Below the pieces are notes generated by a model. That model searched no databases. It had not been told where the DNA came from and worked only from the letters and a program-made list of their open reading frames with translations. A stretch of 64,000 nt of DNA from Isochrysis galbana (taxonomy: Eukaryota > Haptophyta > Isochrysidales > Isochrysidaceae): contig CM030933.1 of the NCBI GenBank assembly GCA_018136815.1, positions 1,240,001 to 1,304,000 of the forward strand, read 5' to 3'. The number at the start of each line of letters is the position of its first letter. The first letter of the stretch is position 1. A program made the translations under genes and the position numbers. Of the stretch, positions 20,964-30,293 are shown in pieces.

Positions 20964-21034
20964 GGCACCATCAAAGTCTTACCCACGAGTCTTCTACACA
21001 GGAGCGCGTGCGGCCAAATGAACGCTTATTGCCT
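20964..21034 (+). repeat. Right arm of the 70-bp inverted repeat (R1)
   Basis: This is the partner of 9056-9125 in inverted orientation. The outer edge ends GCGGCCAAATGAACGCTTAT followed by TGCCT. Immediately outward lies a different dispersed repeat (family R2), so the right boundary of the 12-kb block abuts another element. Confidence 0.75.
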
Positions 21035-21079
21035 TTCGCACACGAGACCGACTCGGCAAGAACCGCCCAAGCCCCAAGC

Positions 21080-21562
21080 GGGCATGGGAAGGCAACCCAA
21101 GAAAAGGATAGACATAAGCGACTTGAGGCCCGTTTTCAGTATGAACGACAACGGCGGGCTCAAACCCAGCGAGGAACTAGTGAAACTAGCCACAAAGCTG
21201 AGGATAGCACACGCTGTCGAGGAACCCAAGGAGCAATAAATACAAGGACGAATAAGCCAAAGAAGCACAAACGCCAAGGAAACCACCAGATACGCCACGG
21301 GCCCGGCGCCACCTTAACGAATGACGCCAGCCCGGGCGGACACACACACCAAGAGAGACAACTCAAAAGGCCTGCCCGGCCCCCGCACTCCGAACCAGGC
21401 CTTAGGTAGCGTACAAAGGCCGGACCCCGGAAACCGAAGAAAAATGAAAGAAGGGGGGCAGGGAAAGAGGTGGGGAAAGGGAAGTTAAGGGCGGTGTAGA
21501 TGGAGAGGGGTGATCCCGTCAATATAGTAGGTGTGTAGCCCAGAAACGTCAGATTTTTTTTT
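21080..21562 (+). repeat. Dispersed element tail, family R2
   Basis: This begins with a short coding-like stretch (GRQPKKRIDISDLRPVF, then SEELVKLATKL) and ends with TAGGTGTGTAGCCCAGAAAC and a T run. Related copies lie at 33241-33742 (GRQPDVFRPLFESVDNEELA at the start, T run at the end) and 55085-55268 (TAGGTGTGTAGCCCTGAATC plus T run). The shared end and variable length suggest truncated retroposed copies, but the class is not proven. Confidence 0.55.
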
Positions 21563-21983
21563 TAGATAAGGTGTTCCATATTGTTGAGCTCTGCGCCCGC
21601 AACCGGAGCGCGTGGCGTAATTACCCATACAAGGTGCGGGTTGGATGCAGACGAGAAACGGCAGATCCCAACATGTGCCACGTGCAGCTACCTGCAACGA
21701 ATCAATATGCATAATCTTACTGCCTCTTAGTTACATATCCAACCCAACGTGGTACTATCTCGCGCCCATCTAAAGCGTAATCATTGGTCCAGTGGTCCGG
21801 TGGCACCCACACACCGCCTATGCCATCAGAAGTCAAAGGCCGGTCAATCGACTACACGTAGCCAATCGTCCGTCGCCGCATAGCAAGGCGCTTGAGAGCG
21901 GCAAGGTGGATCCTCAACATATGTAAGAAAATGCAGACCCCGTCCTGCCCACATCAAGCCTTGCCAGCCGTTGGCTAGTTGCA
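21563..21983. other. Intergenic sequence downstream of the Deltex-type gene
   Basis: No supported gene. It contains mixed-composition sequence between the R2 T-run tail and the stop codon of the minus-strand ligase gene, and presumably includes that gene's 3' untranslated region. Confidence 0.5.
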
Positions 21984-22934
21984 CTATGAACTACTGGGAT
22001 GTTCCTTCAGCACCACTCCCGAGGCGGCGCACTCGCTCTTCAAGCGGTCGAGATACGTCGAGTCTGGCCAGCCGTGCCGTGTAGCCCCACCGCAACGACT
22101 TGTCTTCTGGTGAATCCGCCACACGACGACATTATCTCGACCAGTGGTGGCGGAGTTTCCAACTGCAAAGGACTTGCCCTCACGAAATGCTTGCCGTAGG
22201 ATCTTGAGAGCTTCTTCACCAAGGGCGTTGTTGGGAAGAAGTGCATCGCGTCTTGTTCCAGTGTATGGTTGGCCTGGGCGAGGGTCTTGAGGCCCTTGCA
22301 CGCCGCTGGGGAATTCATAACGGATCTCAATCGTGCCACAGTCCGGATGGCCATCACAATCATACAGAAAATCTCTTCTCCACTTCATTACCCCACTCGG
22401 TTGAGGTCCGGGGAGTGGGTATGGCTGACCGCAGCTCGGGCACTTGTAAGAGCTACGGAATGCCGCCTCAACAGTTGAACGATTGAACGTACAGCTGATC
22501 GCATCCGAATGACAGCGCAGGCGCACCACCTCTTCGTTTGCGTCACCGAGCTCGGTCGCCATGATGGGATCGAGCTCTCCCTCAGCCCACTCGCCACGCC
22601 GGAGGACGGTCCACTGGAGCAAGGTGGCGAGATTATTCTGGCCTGTCTGCGCGACGAATCTCTCTATCCCTCCATCTTGTTCCCCCGCCCCTAGACGTGC
22701 GGCTTTCGCGTCCTCCAGGCGGACCACGCGGCGTGCACGACGTGCGTCGCGGCGCTGCACCCATCCCCAACTTCCCTCATGGCGGATGGTGTACTGGACG
22801 CCGTCGATAAGGAACGAGCTGACCGCCGACTCGCCATCCCGCTGATACGCCTGCTCGAGCGCATCCGTCACCGCCGCGTCGTACGGTCGCAGCGTGTCCT
22901 GCTCGGCTTGCCACATCCACACCACTGCCGCCAT
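21984..22934 (-). CDS. Deltex-type E3 ubiquitin ligase: WWE, degenerate RING/U-box-like, DTC
   Basis: A single-exon 316-residue protein. Residues 1-70 are a WWE domain (VVWMWQAEQD, VSSFLIDGVQYTIRHEGSW), a module that binds poly-ADP-ribose or its iso-ADP-ribose unit. Residues about 115-170 resemble a RING/U-box but lack a full Cys/His set: GELDPIMATEL, TFNRSTVEAAF, KCPSCGQPYP. Residues about 180-316 are a Deltex C-terminal (DTC) domain: GHPDCGTIEIRYEFPSGVQG, PGQPYTGTRRDALLPN, FAVGNSATTGRDNVVVW, RIHQKTS and GWPDSTYLDRL. DTC domains bind ADP-ribose/NAD, and in animal Deltex proteins they allow ubiquitin to be linked to ADP-ribose. The start at 22934 gives an N-terminus that enters the WWE fold directly. 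The family call is strong; loss of zinc ligands in the middle domain is notable. Confidence 0.88.
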   Translation of the reverse strand: MAAVVWMWQAEQDTLRPYDAAVTDALEQAYQRDGESAVSSFLIDGVQYTIRHEGSWGWVQRRDARRARRVVRLEDAKAARLGAGEQDGGIERFVAQTGQNNLATLLQWTVLRRGEWAEGELDPIMATELGDANEEVVRLRCHSDAISCTFNRSTVEAAFRSSYKCPSCGQPYPLPGPQPSGVMKWRRDFLYDCDGHPDCGTIEIRYEFPSGVQGPQDPRPGQPYTGTRRDALLPNNALGEEALKILRQAFREGKSFAVGNSATTGRDNVVVWRIHQKTSRCGGATRHGWPDSTYLDRLKSECAASGVVLKEHPSSS

Positions 22935-23119
22935 CGCGCTGGCTGGAGGCGGCGGCTGCCGCAGGGGGGAAGGGCGGCACCCCGGAGAGGGGAGAGAGGA
23001 GTGAATTCTAAGCTGCTTTTTTCTCATGTTGAAACTCTGTGGAGAAGCGTCGCCCTGAGGCGCGACGAGCGAGCGAGCGGCTCACCAGGAGGCAGGGGGG
23101 CGTCACAGAGGGACAGCCA

Positions 23120-23198
23120 CACCCACCTAGGGAGGGAGGGGAGGGGAGGGGAGGGAGGGAGGGAGGGGAGTGAGAGAGAGAGAGGAGAGAGAGAGAGG

Positions 23199-23246
<48 letters not shown>

Positions 23247-23445
23247 GAGAGAGGGAGGGAGTGGGGGGACGCAGCAGGCCCACAGCCTGGACGGGGCTCT
23301 CCTCGGCGTCCCCCCCCCCCCCCCCCTCCGCCACCGCAGCCGGCTCGCCTAAGCCTACAAGCGCCACCAGACCAAAACAACAGTCGCGCTCGTGGCTTTC
23401 GTCTGTAGGGGGGAGGGGGGGGGGGGAGGAGCCGAGGAGCCCCGT
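23120..23445. repeat. GA/CT microsatellite and C/G homopolymers
   Basis: A (GA)n-rich tract at about 23165-23265 is followed by a 14-16 base C run near 23310 and G runs near 23410. This is the upstream region of the ligase gene, comparable with the polypyrimidine leaders of the other genes in the window. Confidence 0.7.
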
Positions 23446-23486
23446 CACTCACGCCTCTGAAAAAAAAACCATACACTATACACTAC

Positions 23487-23645
23487 TAATATTCTTACCC
23501 CACAGACAGCCGTGGACCCACTACTTTAACTCAGGAAACTTTCTACACCCTCACTCCCCTGGCCCTTCCCCCCCCGCGATTAGGCGGCTCCCCTCGTACA
23601 TTACTAGGGGGATAGTGGTAATGGGTTTAGATATGGTCCGGTGGC
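23487..23645 (+). repeat. Dispersed repeat R3/R4, plus orientation
   Basis: The copy runs from CTAATATTCTTACCCCACAG to TACTAGGGGGATAGTGG. It aligns with 54903-55080 and with the reverse complement of 31545-31745, all sharing CCGTGGACC near the left end and CTAGGGGGATAG followed by TTAGATATGGTC at the right. Confidence 0.65.
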
Positions 23646-23785
23646 AGGCCCAGGCCCACTGCGCCGCAACGCAACTCGAGGTCCCATGTTGCACGCGTCC
23701 GATGGCACCGATGAAAATAAAATTATTCGTTGTTTCCCCGAAGCAGCATGCGCGGCGCCCTCCCTTTCACTCACCACTCACATGA

Positions 23786-23810
23786 AGGTCGTTTGCCTTC
23801 ATTTGGTACC
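23786..23810 (-). repeat. 25-bp element repeated inverted at 63087-63111
   Basis: A perfect 25-base match (core CCAAATGAAGGCAAACGACC) occurs once here and once in opposite orientation near the right end of the window. It may be the terminus of a mobile element whose remainder is not recognisable. Confidence 0.5.
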
Positions 23811-23967
23811 CTCTGGCCTCTGGCACAAAAAGTCGTCTGTTTTAAATCAAATACCATGGGTAGCCTCGCACGTCTCCCCGCCGCCCCCCCGACAGTCTCG
23901 GCGACGAGCTTAACGAGCTCGCTACATCACTTGACAAGAAGAATGTTGGATAATCTCTAATCTCTCG

Positions 23968-24330
23968 TTGATGTCCCCTCCTACGAGGCCATCTCCTCCT
24001 CCTCCTTCCTCCCAGCGCTCGCCGCCGCTGCCGCCCCCTCCCACGAGGCCATCTGCCATCTCCTCTCTCCTCGGCTCCTCCTCCGCCGCCGAGTCAGAGA
24101 ACGAGGCGGACGACGAGCACGAGTCGGAGGACGACCGGGTCCTAGACGGCAACAAGTGATTCGTGGTGCAGAAAGGGGTCCTGGCTAACGTCCTGAACAC
24201 CCTCGTGCACTGCCCCGAATGCGGCATGAGCCATTCCTTGTCCCTTGGCAAAAAGGAGAGAACGTACGGAGGGTACGGCCTCGCCATGCGGCTTGAGTGC
24301 GTGGAGTGCCTGCATGAGCTGCGCCCATAA
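23968..24330 (+). pseudogene. Mutator-like transposase N-terminal domain fragment
   Basis: A Pro/Ser-rich leader and acidic stretch (AAESENEADDEHESEDD) run into a TGA at 24157, after which the same frame continues with FVVQKGVLANVLNTLVHCPE, CGMSHSLSLGKKE, YGLAMRLECVECLHEL and a stop. The C-P-E-C and C-V-E-C pairs with the intervening LA-x-x-L pattern resemble the zinc-binding region of 'Mutator-like transposase domain' proteins common in algae. The in-frame stop and the absence of any catalytic region indicate a dead plain DNA-transposon fragment. The match is from pattern memory and is moderate. Confidence 0.4.
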
Positions 24331-24929
24331 TTGAAATTGACGGAACGACACCTCCGTACCCGCCACCTAGCTACTAGCTGGTGCATCTTGTAGCGCTTGT
24401 CGGACAACCTCTTCAACTCTTCAAGTCGCTAATGCGAAGGTGCATGTGTGCATGTCCTGCAGCGCAGTGGACATCTTGACGCGAAAATTCCAATGCGGAT
24501 TCGCCAAAAGCCGGCGCACGTGCGCAAGCGCCGTACCCGTCAACGCCAACCCTTCCGCCGCCTTGGAATCAACATTAAAGCCAGAGGCTGCGTGCGCGGT
24601 GCGTGGCGAGAATCTTAAATAATTTTCATTGTTCATTGTTTTATGATGGACACTTGAGCTGCTTTGCAGTAGCGGACAGCTGCGCTAATCAAACTTGTGA
24701 GCACAACACACAAGACAATATCAAAGCTAACATTCTATCAATCAGCACGACCAACTTGCGCACATCTGTGGCAGCAGCTCTCCAATCAATCAGCAACTCC
24801 ACAGCAAGGAATGCGGGAATTTGCCACGCAACCATGCCACCATTACCACTCCCCCTCCTTATTCATCGTCTCACAGCGGCACCTGCGGTGGAATTCCGCG
24901 GTCTATCCCTCGACTCGTACTACACGCCC

Positions 24930-26429
24930 TTAGTCGGTACCTCCACCCTGCTTGCCTGCCGCCAATGCCTTAGCCTGCTGCTTTGCTTCCGCCACGAGCT
25001 CCACAGCACGTCGAGAGCAAAGAAGGTCAACCGTATTCCACGTAAATTTGTCGGTCTGCATCTGATGCACGAGGAGGTGCAGGTCGAGCACAGTGAGTGC
25101 CTCTGGGAGTTCTTCCTTAGGACGGCCCGAAAGTTCCCAAGCCTCTACAAGATCGTTGCGCGACAAGAACATGGGCATAGCACTTGCTGATTGCAACTCG
25201 TCACAGCAGAAGACAGGCAAATGCCACTTGGCCTCAGGGAGGCCTTGTTCCATCAGCTGCTTGGCAAGGAAAGAATCCATGCTCTTTACAACGGCACGAT
25301 TGCCTTGGAGCTTGAGCGTGGCGTTGAGACCAGCGGGAGGATCGTCGCCCCAACCGCCGCACATTCTATGTAGGAGAGGAGGGGGTGAGGTGATCAGTGC
25401 ATCGAAATGTGTGAAGGAGGCAAGAAGACAGGTTGCTAATGCACACATCCAAAATCATTTCAGGCCACATGCGCTCGTATCGTTTCCAACCTACACTCTG
25501 CCCAACATGCCTCTTTACGACCTAGCAGCAAGTGGTACTCACCCGTATGCAATTCCAAGTGGCGTCACCCCCAGATGCAGCCCCTTGATGTTGGGGTTGT
25601 CACGGATGGCAGCGGTCAGCACCGCACTAGCCTCATTTGGATCGACAAACCACGAGCACGTTGGTGATCCATCTTCTCCACGCACCGTCACTGCGTATCC
25701 CTCGCCGTTCAACAAGCAGAACGTTGGGATAGCGTTCAGCTTTTCGATGATCTGCTCCTTGGCGAGCGCTGCTTTCACGGGTTCAGGGCGCTTAATGCCG
25801 ATGCCCGCAACAAGACGCTTATGCGCATCGATGGGCGGCAACAACGCCTCCTTGAGCTCATCCATAGCCATCGCAACGGTGCCCTTTGGCTTCTTGCGGC
25901 ACTGTGCCCTCAGAGATTGCAGGAGGTCTAACGTCTTTTGTGGCACACCCGCCGTCGCAATCTTGTCCTCCTCCTCGGCGAGGAGGAGCGCAGCTTGCCG
26001 CAGCAGCTGCATCGAAGAAGCGACGAACTGAAGTCGCTCGCTCGAACTCCGCTCTTTGTTTATGAATTCCTGAAGAGCAGTGAAGTGCTCGAATGCCTGC
26101 TTGAAGGCGACACGGTCAGGACGCTCGGCAATCTTCTCCGGCTTCTCAGTCTGTCCAAAGAAGTTGGCCTTGGCGGTCGTGCTAACCTGGGCCTGGAGCT
26201 CCCCGAATTTTGTCATGAACCCCTCCAACGCCGCCGAGAATTCCTCGACCGCCGCGTTGATATCTACCTCGCCCTGCCGAGGGGCGCCATCGCTCCGCTC
26301 AACAGTCTCCTCCACCTCTGGGAGTACTCCGCCCCGCAGCCGGCGACTGACAGGAAGTGTGGCGTGCCGGTCGAAGGAGAGAGCCTCCGCCCCGAGTGCA
26401 AGCGCAAGAACAAGCAGCGCGCCGCGCAT
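24930..26429 (-). CDS. Tic22-family plastid import protein, two exons
   Basis: Exon 1 is 26429-25543 and exon 2 is 25375-24930, joined in phase at GG/A across a GTGAGT...ATAG intron. Residues 1-17 are a signal peptide (MRGALLVLALALGAEA) followed by LSFDRHATLPVSRR, a basic transit-like stretch as expected for a plastid inside the endomembrane system. The middle (residues 60-215) is helical with a cluster of Leu/Gln/Ala. Tic22 features follow: IPTFCLLNGEGYAVTVRGED, VLTAAIRDNPNIKGLHLGVT and, in exon 2, LPVFCCDELQSA and SAMPMFLSRNDLVEAW. The family acts in the intermembrane space during protein import into plastids. The gene is head-to-head with the HHL1-like gene 465 bases away. Confidence 0.8.
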
Positions 26430-26894
26430 CGAGGGGGAAGAGGGAGGGAAAGAGAGGGGCGGAGAGGCAGAGGTAGCAGCGCGACGCCAGGGACGTCGCC
26501 GACGCGTCGAGGTAAGCTCAGGCGGCGGGCGCAACAAGAAAAGGACTCGTTCTGTACACTCGCTTACTTGTTGCACCAGTCTATTCTTGTGATTAGGGTA
26601 GGAGTACATACACAAAGTCTTCCAGTCATGGCATTGACTTCAAATAGGTCGAATGTTTTCACCTAATCACAAGAAAGACTAATAGCACGCGCAGAACACA
26701 CACTTTATATTTTGGATATTGACGGTCCAGCGCCGATCATGCCCCAATCTTTTTAACTTTTTAAATTTTTGACTATCTACTGGGTGGGGTCGCTTCCGCG
26801 AAGCTTCCTAGCTTCACCCTACGAGTCCCCTCCCCATTCGCTCTCACCGCCTCGTCTCCCAGCTCCGCGCCCTCGGCTCGCTCCTCCCGTCCCA

Positions 26895-27476
26895 ATGGCC
26901 CCCCTCGCAGCTCTCGCCGTTTTCTCGCTGCTCGGCTTCGTTCCGCCGTTGTCACCTATGGCGCAGCGCTCGCAGATGCACACCGTGATGATGGCCAAAG
27001 GATTTGGCAAGAACACGACGCCCCCGCCCCCGCCGCCTAAGAAGAAGGCTAAGCGCAGGCAGCCGATGGCAGCACCCCCGCCAGACCTCTCGCCTGAGGC
27101 GAAAAAGGCGGGCGCCGACTTCGAGGCGCTGAAGAGCTCGGGGGCACCAGAGTACACCGTAGCTGTGAGAACGGTCAAGGCCACGGGTGAGCAGAGCGAA
27201 TGGTACCTTGTTGGCGGTATCGCGGTGCCACGGAGCTCTTCAGAGGACAAGGCAGTGAGCATGGCGATTTTCCAAAACGAAGCAGAGTTGTTGAAGGGCG
27301 CCTATCGGTATTATCCTAAGCTTAAGACAAGCACCGACAAATTTGAATACGGCTACAAGCTGCGGGATTTCCCTGAGGATCCATGGAGGGTTGCGACTGA
27401 GGAGGCTACCAAGGAGGCAGCTAACCCGTTGATGCAATGGTTCAACGCCCTGGATAATCCCCTGAACAAGGACTGA
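26895..27476 (+). CDS. HHL1-like plastid protein, 193 aa
   Basis: It starts at the ATG at 26895: MAPLAALAVFSLLGFVPPLS is a signal peptide. A second Met-rich/basic stretch follows (MMAKGFGKN), then a poly-Pro/Lys linker (PPPPPPKKKAKRRQ). The mature part contains EYTVAVRTVKATGEQSEWYL, VGGIAVPRSSSEDKAVSMAI and FEYGYKLRDFPEDPW. This resembles the family of Arabidopsis HHL1 and related cyanobacterial/algal proteins (GFG...PPPPP start, W-Y-x-(V/I)-G core), which help protect or repair photosystem II under strong light. The assignment rests on motif order and is moderate. It shares a 465-base divergent promoter with the Tic22-like gene. Confidence 0.55.
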   Translation: MAPLAALAVFSLLGFVPPLSPMAQRSQMHTVMMAKGFGKNTTPPPPPPKKKAKRRQPMAAPPPDLSPEAKKAGADFEALKSSGAPEYTVAVRTVKATGEQSEWYLVGGIAVPRSSSEDKAVSMAIFQNEAELLKGAYRYYPKLKTSTDKFEYGYKLRDFPEDPWRVATEEATKEAANPLMQWFNALDNPLNKD

Positions 27477-28174
27477 TCGGGGGCGAGAGCATGATGATCT
27501 ATATGCGGGTGGCAGAGCGTCACTGCCGTTTGTTTATTCTAAAAAATTGCATGGGCATACGGTGTGTGTGCGTGCGTGCGTGTGTGTCATGTGTGTCATG
27601 TTTGTCATGTGTGTGCCCAGGTCTTAGCCTCACGATCATCAATACTTGTCTTCAAAAACATTGCAGTCGTAAGTTCTACGCCCACCAAAATGTGCATCCC
27701 GCACAGCGTGCGCAAGCCTAGCGTTCAGCGGTAAGTAGTAATTTATTTTTATCATTTGACGGAGGTCGGAGGTCAATGCCAATGCGGATGGCCCCGCCGG
27801 GCACCCCCCCCCCCCGCGGGAACTGGGGGGGGGGGGGGGGGGGCTTCCGTCACGCGAATGTATGGGTATAGGCCGAGAATCTATTGGGTTCGGATGTGCA
27901 AGAAATGCGGGCAAACAGCAAGAAGGGCAGTTTTAACAAGAAGGGTGTGGGTGGGTGTGGCGTGTGGGTGTGGGGCTGGATTAGAGGCTTAGTTAGAGGT
28001 AGAGGTAGAGGTAGGGGAGATTGAGTTGAAAAAATTCTGGTTGATCGGAAGGCACAATTTTCATCGTGGATCGTGGGTCTGGGGAAAGATTTCCCCTCGT
28101 CTCCCATCTCCCTCCCCGCGCGAATCCGAATCCGAAGCCGAAGCGGAGCGAACGAGCCTCAGCCGGTCAGCCGA
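27477..28174. other. Spacer with extreme C-run/G-run inverted pair
   Basis: No gene supported. GTGTGTGTCATG repeats occur at about 27580-27615. At 27807-27843 a 12-13 base C run is followed, after CGCGGGAACT, by an 18-19 base G run, able to form a hairpin or quadruplex. A GGTAGAGGTAGAGGTAG microsatellite sits near 27998-28015. Confidence 0.6.
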
Positions 28175-28325
28175 AGATCATAAACAACTTTTTAATATTC
28201 TCGCCTCGCGCTCGGCACCGGGCACAGGAACTCAATTTCGTAGCCACGCCCCTTCCCTTCTCACTCCCTCACTACCCGCCTTGCGGCATCTCCCCTTGTG
28301 CTCTACTTAGGGGCTCAGGTTGTTG
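28175..28325 (-). repeat. Dispersed repeat R3/R4, minus orientation
   Basis: This begins TTTTTAATATTCTCGCCTCG and ends TGTGCTCTACTTAGGGGCTC. Its reverse complement matches 42155-42290 and 57580-57712, which share GAGGGGA(A/G)TTGCCGC and GGCGTGGCTACAGTAG. Confidence 0.7.
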
Positions 28326-28544
28326 GGGGGGGGGGTTGGGCTGTGTGGTGGGCTTGATGGAGTTGTAATAAAAAATGTTCCAACTGGGAAGGTGCCGGTC
28401 CGAAGTTTTTTCTTCAGTGAAGGTGCAATTGAAGGTGAGGGTGCAGGAACAGGAACTGCACCGCCAAGCAGTCGCCATTGCCGCAGCTGGACGGGCGCCT
28501 ACTAGTAAGGCTGTGAATAGGTTTGGTTTAGAGCTAACATGTTT

Positions 28545-28640
28545 GAAGTAGATAGTGCCTTTCGGCTATCTTGATACATAGAGATAGTGCCCTTCGGCTA
28601 TCTTGTTACATAGAGATAGTGCCCCTTCGCAACCTATTAT
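28545..28640. repeat. Three-copy tandem repeat of about 37 bp
   Basis: The unit contains AGATAGTGCC, TTCGGCTATCTTG and TACATAG. Two full copies and one partial copy are present, and the third diverges after GATAGTGCCCCTTCG. Within each unit GATAGTGCC...GGCTATC is an imperfect palindrome. Confidence 0.75.
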
Positions 28641-28666
28641 CAGTATTATCACTATTATCTAGATAT

Positions 28667-28940
28667 TATGTCGAACACGCGATGACTACAGGCTCGTAGG
28701 CAGAGGGCCGTTCGACCGAGCCGGCAGCTGACGCGGCCGTAGAAGGTTCGTTGATTGCTGTTGACGGGTAGATGTCTGACAGATCGTAGTAGGAGTCGGG
28801 TCTGACCATGCCGGCCATCGGACGCAACGAGCGATGAGGTAGGCGGAAAGTCGGCGGTTCGCGACGAGGGGCGTCGGAGGGTAGGTACGAGGCTAGCTAG
28901 CGAGCTAGTGGAAGCGAGAGAATGAGAATGAGAACTTCTT
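28667..28940 (+). repeat. Dispersed repeat R5 (about 270 bp)
   Basis: This is a direct copy of 54622-54902. Shared landmarks are GCGATGACTACAGGCTC, GGCAGAGGGCCGTTCGA, GCCGGCAGCTGACGCGG, GAGCGATGAGGTAG and GAGGCTAGCTAGCGAGCTAG. Identity appears to be about 85 percent by eye. Confidence 0.75.
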
Positions 28941-29660
28941 AGGCCCGAGGTAGGCACGAGGGACTACCACGCATGGACTCAAAAGAGTTAAGGGAACAGA
29001 ACCACACAAACTAAACCAAACAGAGCGAAAACTAACCACACCGGGACGGACGGTCAGACGTCGGCACCAGAGCAAATTAGCAATGCGCAGACATGCGACA
29101 GAGAGGTCGGTACAACGAGGGCAGACCTCGCTGGGGGGGAGCTACAACCGAGGTATAACAGAAGACGGAAGACGATCATGGAAAGTTTGATGACGTCGAG
29201 AGAAAGTAGAAGAAGAGGCGGCATACCCATCGACGAGACTTTAAGAGTTAAAATAACTCACAGACTAAAAAGTAGAAGCCTCTCCTCGTATGGAATACGA
29301 CACTCCCCGACTAAATTCGAGTCGTCTCGACGAGCGGCATGGAAAGAGAACAGAATAACCGAGAAATCCAGAATTAGAACACCAAGGCGAGAGAAACCAA
29401 AGATAACCGAGAAACCAAACGTTGAAAGTGACGCTTAAAATAGAAGACGAGAGCACCCGTGGGCCCTTTGAGCGCAAATTCGGAAGCTTGACGCGGAAAC
29501 CTATTTGTACGCATCGTCCCACCCATTTCTCCCTTTTACAGGAGTTTTGCTCGGGTGTTGCGGCGGGTGCAACCGCAGACGACACGCGTCTCATCTCCTG
29601 CAAACAACGGCGATCAACGAAGAAGGAGGAACAATCTGCAACAACAACGAAAGGGAGGGA
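28941..29660. other. Repeat-zone spacer
   Basis: The composition is AG-rich, with several in-frame short stretches but no recognisable domain. It probably belongs to the composite element that also holds the coiled-coil frame downstream. Confidence 0.35.
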
Positions 29661-30293
29661 ATGATTCCGAAGACACGCGAAATTCGGCGAAGTGCGATCT
29701 CCGACAACCCTATTATTGGAGTCAAAGAGAGAAGTCACAAAGGGGGAAGGGGGAAAGAAAGGCCGCGGACGGAGCGTCGAGCGATGGCAGCGAGGAACGG
29801 AGCCATGATGACCGAGGAGGAGATCGACCGTCGTCGCACCGAGCTCCGCAAGTACCTGTCGGAGGCGCGTGGCGGTTACGTGACGAAGGGGGGCGTGAAG
29901 CGGACATTCTGTCCGTGGGAGGTCGTCTCAGACGACATCTGTGCTCGCCGAGCTGAGCAAGAAGGCCGGGTGCAGCGGGCGATCAAGATGGCCAAGATGA
30001 TGAAGAGCCCGACGGGGGACGCCAACACGGAGTTGACCGAGGCGGAGACGATGGCGGCGGAGCTCGAGGCGATCAAGGGCCACAACGACTTCTTGGCGCG
30101 CATGCTGACGGAGGTGACCCAGGAGCGCGACGCCCAGCGTCACATGATCTACAAGCAGAACAAGGAGAAGCTAGAGATGGAGGATGAGATCACCGAGTGG
30201 CGCAAGAAGTTCGACGAGTGCCACACCATGTACAAGGTGATGGAGAGCCTCTGGAAGGACGAGCTCGACAAGCGGACGGCCGTGTCGCCGTGA
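29661..30293 (+). CDS. Hypothetical coiled-coil protein, 210 aa, possibly element-encoded
   Basis: The first ATG in frame is 29661; an alternative start (MAARNGAMMTEEEIDRRR) lies at 29784. Residues 45-80 contain EEEIDRRRTELRKYLSEARG and TKGGVKRTFCPWEVVSDD. Residues 110-205 form a long coiled coil (AAELEAIKGHNDFLARMLTE, EKLEMEDEITEWRKKFDECH). Codon usage is strongly GC3-rich, as in genuine genes here. It lies between repeat R5 and a chromodomain fossil in opposite orientation, so it may be a structural protein of a mobile element rather than a host gene. No family is recognised. Confidence 0.45.
   Translation: MIPKTREIRRSAISDNPIIGVKERSHKGGRGKERPRTERRAMAARNGAMMTEEEIDRRRTELRKYLSEARGGYVTKGGVKRTFCPWEVVSDDICARRAEQEGRVQRAIKMAKMMKSPTGDANTELTEAETMAAELEAIKGHNDFLARMLTEVTQERDAQRHMIYKQNKEKLEMEDEITEWRKKFDECHTMYKVMESLWKDELDKRTAVSP

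Noticed and set aside
9056-21034. Assignment of the inverted-repeat block to a virus-like (Polinton-type) family
   Set aside because: No capsid, packaging ATPase, integrase or polymerase gene was recognised inside, so only an unclassified bounded block is reported.
21984-23027. Longer N-terminus for the Deltex-type protein starting at 23027
   Set aside because: The added 31 residues are Pro/Ser-rich low-complexity sequence upstream of a WWE domain that starts cleanly at the ATG at 22934.
28667-28940. Possible tRNA-derived SINE because of GGGCCGTTCGA resembling a B box
   Set aside because: No convincing A box at the right distance and no cloverleaf could be drawn; kept as an unclassified dispersed repeat.
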